From Asterias rubens (Eukaryota > Echinodermata > Asteroidea > Forcipulatida > Asteriidae): a stretch of DNA of 64,000 nt. Location: assembly GCF_902459465.1 (NCBI RefSeq), contig NC_047065.1:3778309-3842308 (forward strand), written 5' to 3'. A program made the translations under genes and the position numbers. Positions 57,101 to 64,000 of the stretch are shown here, in pieces (the stretch's first letter is position 1; each line of letters begins with the position of its first letter). The notes under the pieces are model-generated. The model ran no database searches and was not told where the DNA came from. It saw only the letters and a list, made by a program, of their open reading frames with translations.

Positions 57101-60100
57101 GGACCCGCTGGCTCTAAGACCTCTGTGGAGTTCTGCGGTGGCACGTAAGGTTTCATAGATTATGATAATGATGTATGAAATACAATGTGGGGTTCTCGAA
57201 AGGTTTTTCTCAAATAACGTTACTACCATATGAGGTAGAAGGTAGGGTTCTCTAAAGGTCTTTACCAGAACTTTGGGGCATTCTGGACCTAAATGTTGAG
57301 GTTTGGCTGGAGCGAGGTGGAAGGCCAGGTGGAAGGCGAGGAAAGATACTGCGCAAACCAGACTGCCCCAAAAGTTGCCTTGTAAAATCTCACATGGTGA
57401 TACAATAGTCATTAAGATAAGGAGCCATTTTGAAAGAGTATGTGAGACAAGAGCTGAGTATTAAATTTTGTTTTGTATTTTCTACAGACATTTGCAGAAC
57501 AGTGGGCACATCGGCAGCTTTGTAATCACCACTGAAGAGGCCATTGCTAAAGGAATACGACGTATTGTTGCAATCACGGGAGAGGATGCTGATAAGGTAA
57601 ACATTGTATATATCTCTGCAAATTTTATTTTGAGGAAAACTTATGCGCACAACATTTAAAAGTGTAACAAATTGGTATGGTTGAAAAAAGAATTTGGGCT
57701 TGCCCTTGACATTATTTCTGCAGAGACCATTAGTTTCTGGTTTTTCATCACAAAGTGCCAAGACTATTCTGTCAGTAAAAATTTCCCAAAAAATAAACAA
57801 ACATGAAATTAGAGTTTGGGGTGCTACATGTATGTTAACATAGGAGACATTGGAAAGCAGACATGGTTGGTGTCTTATAACAAATTTAACAAATAAAAAG
57901 TTTAACAAGGTTGTACCATTCTAGCAAGTTTTCTGTTGAGTCACTTGCAACGCATTCTTTTTCTCCAAAGTTTTGTTCTTGTTTAGGTGTTTTTTTATGA
58001 GTCTCTCACGCGTCCTTTATTAAATCAGTTTCCACCTCTTCATTCTTTTCAGGCCATCAGTCGAGGCAAAACTATGGAGAGCTCAATCGAGAAGCTTGCC
58101 AAGGAAATCCAAGATAACGGCCAGAACAACCAGAAACTTCTCACAAGAAAAGTGGTTGAGTTGGGCGATGTAAGTGTTCTTGTTTCATTTAGTAGTAATA
58201 ATAATAATAATAACAGTAGTGGGTCATTGGTTCAAATCCCATCCAACTGATTTGCCTGTGGATTTTTTTTGTTCACAGAACCCGGGAAGGTACTGTGTTT
58301 ACAGTGCATTATGCAAATCGTTATAAGGGTAAAACAAGTTTTTTATAAAAATAGTATCTATTAAATAGTGGCTTCTTATAATAGCGCTCAAATCTGACAC
58401 TCAATGGCGCTCAAACATTCAGTATTTTTCCTGCAAGGTGTGTGGAGCTACAATTTTGGAGTATGATACCCTTTACAAAGCACCATGTGATGGTTCACAA
58501 GGTGCTGTGGCACATTATGACACATTATTCAAATCAGGGCGAACCCCTTCTCTTTTCGTAGGTGCACTGTGCTCTTTTGTGTGCAATTATGGTTCAGTGC
58601 CCTACTCAAGGGCACAAGAATCACGACAAGAAATTAAACCCTCGGTTTCCTCCTGACAACACCAGAGCTGTGAACTAGATCGCTCGGCCACAACACGCCA
58701 CAGATGACCATGTTTGACTGGTGTGTTTTGTTTGATGGGGAAAAAAGCTAAGAAATAATTTTTTTTCTCCTTAATATGCAGGATTTGAACATCGCCATCG
58801 TACAGCAATGGAAGAAAGACGAGCTACGTATCCGACTGAAAGAATTGAAGAAGATCATGGATGACATGGATAAAGCACGCAAAGCTGCTTTGGTTCAAAC
58901 TGTAAGTACTTGCGCAATATCCCTGTATTTTTGACAGAAAATTTCTAGAGAAATTTCCCTGAAAATGTATTCTGATGAACAAATTTAGAAAATCTCCCAG
59001 AATGTGGAAACTATTTCCCTTATATGTTTGAATGTAATTCTATTTGTCTCTTTAATTTCACAGGTAAGCAAGTAAACTGGGCAGCCAGCTTGCGCGTTCA
59101 CCATGAATTTGCATTGTACGTCATTCATTGGCCTAATTTAACACTGGAAAATTAGTATGCCTTCTTGTGAGCTTATGGTTGGCAGCACTGTGAAATGTAA
59201 AGTCATGCAGTAAGCACATAAAAGGCCATTAAGCAGCTCTAAGAAATTGGCCCAAGGTGAAAACACTATGCCTTTAAAACAGAGTAGAGCCAGAGTAGGA
59301 TGCTAGGTGGCAGCAGACTTGCCAGGTAAATCCATTTTGAGTTTGGTAATGTGCACATGCTCAAACAAAGTTTACCTGGTAAGTCTGCTTCCAACTAACG
59401 TTCAATGGTCTTCTATTCACCAATTTTATTCAACAACAAATGACGGAAAATTTTCTTAATTTTTCTATCAGGCAAAGGAAGCTGCCAAGCAGATGATTGT
59501 AGATTCTCCCGATGTGCTATTCGTGGTGGCCAAGATGGTGGCAGGTGCACCAGCGAAAGCTTTGGACGGCGCCCTCAAGGAATTCAAGTCCGGCTTACCG
59601 AACACGCCAGCCATCTTGTTTAGCGTTGACAACGAGATCGGGAAGATTCTTTGCATGGCTCAAGTTCCCAAGGTAAGAAAAGTTTAAAGCGTAGATATAT
59701 ACATTAAAACCCTTGGTACTTACTCCCCAAAAAATGACCAATACGCACTGCAGCTTTTGATTTTGAGAGGTGGTTTTTAGAGAAAGGAAATTCAAACACA
59801 TTCCAATCTTACAAGCTCTGCATGAAACGTTTCTCAGATTGTATGTTCCAATTGTGGATTATTCTTCCTGCGTGGACAAAACCGATCAAGATTTTTGGCA
59901 ATATCATAAAAACGCTACCACCTTTTGAAGTGAAATTTTGTGGTATATATAAGGGTTCCAATTACCAAACTGAAGTCTCCTGAAGATGACTAGAGCAAGC
60001 CAGTCAAAATGTTGAGACCAATTAACAACTCGCTCCTTGGTAGTGCAGTTAAGAAGGATCCTATTATAAGCTAATGTAATAGTCCCAGCCAATTTTCTAC

Positions 60101-60596
60101 CTTCCGCCCAGGTAGTAGTTAAACAGTAGGAAAGTGCTTTTCCGAACTGAGAAGTCTCCGAAAAAATCCAATAAAAATCTACTCCGCGGTAGTGGAAAGT
60201 ATGGCAAGACAGTTAGTTCTCCAGAGAACACACTCTACCTGGCAAGTAGATACACACATTGTGTTACCGCAAACTAAATATATATACACAATCCCTTTAA
60301 TCGAACTATCACAAAATATAGATAGAGTTTCCTTATAAATTAGATGCCAATTTCTTCATTACGTGTCACTCGCTACGAGCTATGAGCAGTAGTCACCCTT
60401 CTGTCTGCTTCTCCCTTAGGATGTGGTCAGCAAGGGTCTGAAGGCCAACGAGTGGGTCAAGCAGGTCACCGAGGTCATCAACGGGAAGGGAGGCGGCAAG
60501 GAGCTATCTGCACAGGCCACCGGTGACCGCGTTGATGGCATCGAGGAGGCTGTACGACTGGCTAAGGAGTTCGCTCAGCTCAAGCTCGCTAGTTAA
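45593..60596 (+). CDS. AARS1: Alanyl-tRNA synthetase, cytoplasmic
   Basis: Exons: 45593-45745, 46490-46678, 47262-47407, 47940-48134, 48893-49037, 49702-49847, 50396-50504, 51515-51668, 52206-52330, 52843-52990, 53562-53731, 54197-54325, 54676-54813, 55673-55813, 57032-57144, 57488-57596, 58053-58169, 58782-58901, 59472-59672, 60420-60596. Length is 974 aa; human is 968. It charges tRNA-Ala and clears mischarged Ser/Gly. Start [10 protein letters not shown] has a CACCATGG context and no mitochondrial presequence. Visible sites: class II motif 2 [18 protein letters not shown] (exon 2), motif 3 GMGLER (245-250), editing-domain zinc ligands H613 and H617 ([10 protein letters not shown]) with C731 and H735 (CGGTH), and the C-Ala [14 protein letters not shown]. 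All junctions are GT-AG with matching phases; exon 15 uses a less common AAG acceptor. An upstream ATG at 45563 is in frame but follows a probable acceptor region. Confidence 0.98.
46750..47105. mobile_element. Family F element, copy 1
   Basis: CTATGGTATTTACTCCAAAA, GCACTGCAGCTGTTGATAA, TACGGATTAGTCTTCCTGGG and AACGCTACCACCTTTTGAAA recur in order in the element at 59703. It lies in AARS1 intron 2. No ORF. Confidence 0.65.
48155..48196. repeat. AAT trinucleotide microsatellite
   Basis: About 13 AAT units, 20 bp past the exon 4 donor of AARS1. It is followed by a recurrent TTTCGACCC module at about 48210-48256. Confidence 0.9.
49132..49465 (+). mobile_element. S4 tRNA-derived SINE, copy 2
   Basis: Matches 23313-23655 along its whole length, from GGTTGGCTTGTGCGTAAAGC to AGGACGATTAGCCCCCCAAA. 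It has split an older repeat: GGCCATGGCCACCGATGCCC stays on the left and GGCCTTCATGGTGCCCCTCC on the right. Confidence 0.8.
49921..50009 (+). mobile_element. S1 SINE head fragment
   Basis: GTGTCATGACAGAGCGGATA and CTGATTAGCAGAGTGTGAGT. The short sequence around GGGGCTCCAAGGTGG before the next copy suggests local duplication. Confidence 0.6.
50072..50290 (+). mobile_element. S1 SINE
   Basis: TCTGATAAGCAAAGTGTGGG, GGGTTCGAGTCCCAGTCATG, AACCCAGTGCACTTATTG. The 3' tail is missing. It ends about 100 bp before AARS1 exon 7. Confidence 0.7.
50583..50962. mobile_element. Family A hairpin element, copy 7
   Basis: Ends TTAAAGGCAGTGGACACTAT and CAATTGTGTCCAGTGTTGG, with central AGACCTCAGATT/AATTTGAGGTCTC. 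It lies in AARS1 intron 7, 78 bp past the donor of exon 7. Confidence 0.85.
51920..52012 (+). mobile_element. S1 SINE head
   Basis: GCATGTCATAGCCAAGCAGT, ACTCAAGCTCTGGTGTTTCT and GCTGTCTTGACACC. The body is absent. Confidence 0.6.
52430..52545 (-). mobile_element. S3 tRNA-derived element, reverse
   Basis: ACTTCCTCCGGATTAACGTG, then CAATTGAGCTTTCTGACCC (reverse A box). TTGGTTGTCTCCCTACTATG is the flank also seen before the S3 copy at 25476. Confidence 0.5.
53138..53478 (+). mobile_element. S1 SINE, full length
   Basis: Head GGTGTCGTGGTCGAGCGGAT and GGGTTCGAATTCCAGTCATG. The body is AATTAGGTACCTGTGAGGGC. The tail AAAGCGCTATAAAAAAATTG precedes an ATTATTATT run. Confidence 0.8.
53760..53941. 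mobile_element. Family D hairpin element
   Basis: GGATCAAATTTCATAAAGCT and CTATGAAATTGGATCC ends, with ACGTGTACATTTTGTGACAG inside. It starts 28 bp after AARS1 exon 11. Confidence 0.75.
54895..55225 (+). mobile_element. S1 SINE head interrupted by a family D element
   Basis: The head runs GTTGTGGCCGAGCAGCCAAG to GTGTGGATTCAAGTCCTGG and resumes at 55205 with TGGTCTTGACACTCC. Removing the insert restores the usual AAGTCCTGGTCTTGACAC. Confidence 0.75.
54976..55204. mobile_element. Family D hairpin element, long form (nested)
   Basis: GGGCCCAATTTCATAGAGCC and AGCTCTATGAAATTGAGCCC ends. The inner AGGATTACCAACCAAATTTC and TTTGGTTGGTAATCCTG arms are still almost exact, which indicates a young insertion. 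Confidence 0.85.
55833..56075 (-). mobile_element. S2 SINE, reverse
   Basis: GGTTTTACCCTTACACC tail, then TCGGGTGAGATTCGGTTCTA and GACCGCTGAGGTTGCCCGGT (reverse head). A second TGTGTGTTAGC and ACTCAGTACTTTC block at about 56040-56075 is out of order, so two copies may be joined. Confidence 0.5.
56650..56996. mobile_element. Hairpin element with AAAGCCATTGGACACTT ends
   Basis: Ends CAAAGCCATTGGACACTTCC and AAGTGTCCAATGGCTTTAAG. The layout is like family A but the inner sequence is different. It ends 35 bp before AARS1 exon 15, which has an unusual AAG acceptor. Confidence 0.75.
58205..58345 (+). mobile_element. S2 SINE, 5'-truncated
   Basis: GGTTCAAATCCCATCCAACT, TGCCTGTGGATTTTTTTTGT, GGGAAGGTACTGTGTTTACA. 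Confidence 0.6.
58434..58702 (-). mobile_element. S1 SINE, reverse
   Basis: Body CAAGGTGCTGTGGCACATTA. The head ends AGATCGCTCGGCCACAACAC at 58696. It lies about 80 bp before AARS1 exon 18. Confidence 0.65.
59296..59420. mobile_element. Family B hairpin element, copy 3
   Basis: GCTAGGTGGCAGCAGACTTG with CCAGGTAAA, and TTTACCTGGTAAGTCTGCTT. It ends 50 bp before AARS1 exon 19. Confidence 0.7.
59703..59940. mobile_element. Family F element, copy 2
   Basis: CTTGGTACTTACTCCCCAAA, CGCACTGCAGCTTTTGATTT, GTGGATTATTCTTCCTGCGT and AACGCTACCACCTTTTGAAG, in the same order as at 46750. About 100 bp shorter. Confidence 0.65.
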
Positions 60597-60646
60597 TGAG
60601 ATGTTTTAGTTTAGCTCGTCTAACGTCAAGAGTATACTCAGTGTAC

Positions 60647-60652
60647 AATAAA
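60647..60652 (+). terminator. AARS1 poly(A) signal
   Basis: AATAAA in GTACAATAAAACCAG, 51 bp after the stop codon and the first in the 3' region. It implies a very short 3' UTR. Confidence 0.75.
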
Positions 60653-60734
60653 ACCAGAACATTGTTCTTTATCCCTGATGCAATTATGACGTCTACTAAA
60701 TTGTTTGCAGTAACTACTGCAGGATTCGAACTGG

Positions 60735-60900
60735 CCTCTGGTCACTGGGCATACTCAGTGGTCTAGTTGTTATGATATCCGCGGTGGACGTGGGTTTAAA
60801 TCCAACTCGAGTAATTTGCGTGTGGAATTCGTTCTGCAAGATTCCAGAATGTATTAAGTTAACAGTGCTTATCACTCAAGGGTGTAGGGTAATACAACAA
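60735..60900 (+). mobile_element. S2 tRNA-derived SINE
   Basis: GGTCTAGTTGTTATGATATC, GTGGGTTTAAATCCAACTCG, TTGCGTGTGGAATTCGTTCT, AACAGTGCTTATCACTC. Confidence 0.6.
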
Positions 60901-61923
60901 ACTTTACGACCAAATAACTGAAAACTTGTTTTGTGGAAAAGAGATCAGAGTTAACAATTCATGAAATTTTTTGGTGGGATGGAAAATTTGTTCCTTCTTT
61001 TTTGTTTGAAATATATAAATATGCAAGGTGAACAGTAATCTAGAATTCGAATTGATGAAATAGAGTAACCAAATTTGAATATCCAATAGACAGGATATTG
61101 AGGTCAGGTGGAAGATATTGTTGAAATTGAAAAATGGAAGATTATTTGCGAAATGGTGAAAACCAGAAATTCAAAATACTTCGTCTGTTTGAAGTCGGCA
61201 ATGACCTTTGATTAATCCCTTTGTTGGAGATCTAATAGTTGAGATGGATCATGAAATGCTCCACACCACTATTTGATTGAAATATTTATGAAAGTCTTGA
61301 TAAAGTACCTTAAATATTACAATGTATACTCATGAATTGATGAAAACATAATATTTCAATGATTTTTGTAAAACAAGCTTTTTTCTTTTATTTCAAATAA
61401 AACATTTCACAATAATGTTTTCTAAGATTAATTATTTGATGAGAAACTAGAATTAGCTTTTGAAAAATGCTCACCAACCAAGAGGATCTATGATATCGAT
61501 GCAAAAAGTACTTAATAATCTAGGACTTTCGTGAAACTAAATTCGCTCTCAAATTTAAGCGAGCAACTGGGCAAGCCTATAGTGCAGCCAATTGCTACAA
61601 CAGCCTTAAGTGATGCCTTCCATATGACTTTTTAAAACTCATTTGAAGTCTATTTTTCTCCTTATTTAAGTTTTGTTTTTCCTGTTCAAGTTCTAAGGCA
61701 TCAATTGCTAGTGGTATTTATAACTAATAAATGTGTTTAATAGGATATGTAATGCACTTACATGTAAGTGTGTGGTTGTAATATGAAAGAACCTTTATTC
61801 CCGTCAATTTAATCACGCACATTTCTGTTCCAGGGAATAAGTATTTTATGAGGGAACAAAATATCAATTTAACAAAAAATACTTTTAACCTTTACAGGCT
61901 TTGTACAAACCTGTATTGTCGTT

Positions 61924-62276
61924 AAAGATGCTATGTCAGATTTTTGGCCGATTTTACCCCCAAAATTTTGATTTAAAATTCAATAGGTATTTTGATGGGG
62001 GTCGAGAAAGTTACAAGCTTTCATTTGAGCCATTGCTCGAAAAAGTCTGCCAATTATTAGTAGCATTGAAATAAATCGCTCAAAATTAGTTTTTGTCGGG
62101 ACCAATTCTTATGTGTTTTATAAGAAACGTTTTAAGTTTTTGTCATGGTTCCTGACCGTTAAAAGTAAAAGTTTAACTTTTTTTCGTTAGAGCGGGTGAT
62201 ACTCTTTGAAATACCATTCACTCAAAAAAATTTATTTTTTAATGTTTGGGGCCAAAAATCTTACATAGCATCTTAA
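61924..62276. mobile_element. Hairpin element with TTAAAGATGCTATG ends
   Basis: Terminal repeats TTAAAGATGCTATGTCAGAT and ATCTTACATAGCATCTTAA, extended inward by TTTTTGGCC and GGCCAAAAA. It is about 350 bp with no ORF. Confidence 0.8.
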
Positions 62277-62699
62277 AACATGGTCAATAACCAAGTGTTC
62301 ACCATACAGTACATGAATGTGTACATGCATGTGTACATGCGCGTTAATTTAGGAGTTTATTTTACCAAATAATAAAAAGTACGTTTATTGTCAAAGACGG
62401 ATAACAAATGTATACCACAGAAGAATAAAATTACAACTTTATAAATGAAAAAAAAAAAATCCAGTTTGCGATTCTGCAATTATGTATTTTATCTTTCAGA
62501 TTTATTGTCACAAAATAAAAGACTTATGTCAAGTATACTGCATATTCTTTGAGCATAAAATTGAAACTATCAACTGTCTCAAATTTGATAGAAAAATGTA
62601 TGTCACTTTTTGTCAAAAATATAGTTTTCCAAAACTATAGCTAATTGACCCACAGTGCCTTGTTAAAAAGAAATAGCATCAGTAGTGCCTAAGCCTACT

Positions 62700-63970
62700 G
62701 CGTCGTTTAAGAGCAAAAATGCTGAGCCCAACCCTTGTGCTTTTTTCAATATTTGTCTAAAATTTGATAAAAATGCTGGACAAACCCCCATTGTGATTTT
62801 TTCCAATATTTTGGCAAAAATTTGATTAAAATGGTGGATTCGTTCAATGTTTGATTTGTTCAATATTTTTCACAAATTTGATAAAAATGCTGGACTTACC
62901 CGTTGTAATTTTTCAATACGCTGCTCAAAAATTTGATAAAAATGCTGGATTTACTCCTCATGGTTTTTTTTTTTAATTTTTGGAAAAAAATTCATAACAA
63001 TGCTGGACTAACCCTTGTGACTTTTTCAATATTTTGCAAGAATTTGATAAAAAAATGCTGAACTTTCCCCTTGTAATTTTTCAACACTTTGCTCTAAAAT
63101 TTGATAAAAATGCGGACTTACTCCTTGTGATTTTGTTAAAATACTTGGCAAAAATTTGGTGAAAATGCTGAGTTTACCCCTTGTGATTTTTTCAATAATA
63201 ATTGGCAACATTTTGAAATGAATGCTGGACTTACCCCTTGTGATTTTTTTCAACATTTTTCAAAACATTGATAAAAATGCTGAACTTAACCCTTGTTATT
63301 TTCCAATACCTTCCTCAAAAATTTGATAAAAATGCTGGACTTACTCCTTGTGATTTTATTTAAATATTTGGCAAAAAAATGATAAAACTGCTGGACTAAC
63401 CCCTTGTGATTTTTTTTCAATATTTTGCAAAAATTTGTAAAAATGCTAGACTAACCCCTTATTTGTAAAAAAAATTATAAAAATGCTGGACTAACCCCTT
63501 GTGACTTTTTCAATATTTTGCAAAAAAAAAAGAGAAAAAAATGCTGGACTTTTCCCCTTGTAATTTTTCAGCACTTTGCTTGACTTACTCATTGTGATTT
63601 GTTTTCAATATTTGGCAACAATTTTGTAAAAATGCTGGACTTACCCCCTGTGATTATATCAATATTTTGCCCAAATATTTTGGAAAAAATGCTGGACTAA
63701 CCTCTTGTGATTTTTTCAATATTTTGCACACACAAAAATTGATAAAAATGCTGGACTTACCCCTTGTGATTTTTTAATACTTTGCTCAAAAATTCGATTC
63801 AAATGCTGGACTTACTCCTTGTGATTTTTTTTCAATATTTGGCAAAATTTGGTAAAAATGCTGAGCTTACCCCTTGTGATTTTTTCAATATTTTTCAAAT
63901 AGTTTATAAAAATGCTGGACTGATCCCTTGTTATTTTCCAATACCTTCCTCAAAAATTCGATAAAAATGG
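62700..63970. repeat. Diverged tandem array, unit about 55-65 bp
   Basis: Roughly 20 units built on AAAAATGCTGGACTTACCCC, TTGTGATTTTTTCAATATTT and GCAAAAATTTGATA. Units vary in length by small indels in the A and T runs. ORFs across it (62663-62863, 63026-63256, 63782-63964) repeat the same peptide and are not genes. Confidence 0.85.
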
Positions 63971-64000
63971 AAAGTACGGAAACTTATCCCACCACCGGTC

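Larger units (their letters stand above)
60597..64000. other. Region downstream of AARS1
   Basis: After the AARS1 poly(A) signal and an S2 SINE, about 60900-61920 is AT-rich unique sequence with nothing recognisable. A TTAAAGATGCTATG hairpin element and a diverged tandem array follow. No gene is seen to the right edge. Confidence 0.65.

Noticed and set aside
57390..57908. 172-codon minus-strand ORF
   Set aside because: It lies antisense across AARS1 exon 16 and flanking intron, shows no domain and has intron-like composition.

Overview
The window is animal nuclear DNA: intron-rich genes with GT-AG splicing and AT-rich introns packed with short non-autonomous repeats. Protein content and the abundance of palindromic MITE-like elements and tRNA-derived SINEs point to an echinoderm, most likely a sea star. 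That species-level guess is inference and was not tested by a search.

Four protein-coding genes were rebuilt exon by exon; in each, reading frame and intron phase close exactly. (1) 3818-9609, minus strand: DERL1 (Derlin-1), an ER retro-translocation rhomboid pseudoprotease, 256 aa. It carries two tandem copies of exon 2 (7789-7900 and 6993-7104), each 112 nt with identical phases, so they can only be used one at a time. (2) 14589-32081, plus strand: TBC1D31 (WDR67), a centrosomal WD40/TBC/coiled-coil protein, 23 exons, 1067 aa. It has a decayed duplicate of exon 12 and an in-frame 105-nt tandem duplication after exon 18. (3) 34759-43001, minus strand: an RNF212-family (Zip3-like) meiotic RING protein, 16 exons, 356 aa. 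(4) 45593-60596, plus strand: cytoplasmic alanyl-tRNA synthetase AARS1, 20 exons, 974 aa, with aminoacylation, editing and C-Ala regions intact.

Layout: DERL1 and TBC1D31 are head-to-head across about 5 kb, the same arrangement as on human 8q24.13. TBC1D31 and RNF212 converge, with candidate poly(A) signals only about 30 bp apart. RNF212 and AARS1 are head-to-head across about 2.6 kb. The four genes do not form an obvious pathway; the pairings look like ordinary animal gene neighbourhoods.

Introns and intergenic DNA hold at least five families of palindromic hairpin elements (called A to E here), several singletons, four tRNA-derived SINE families (S1 to S4), a LINE C-terminal relic, two minisatellites, simple repeats and a diverged satellite of about 60 bp that runs towards the right edge. 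No prokaryotic, viral, toxin or CRISPR feature was found.
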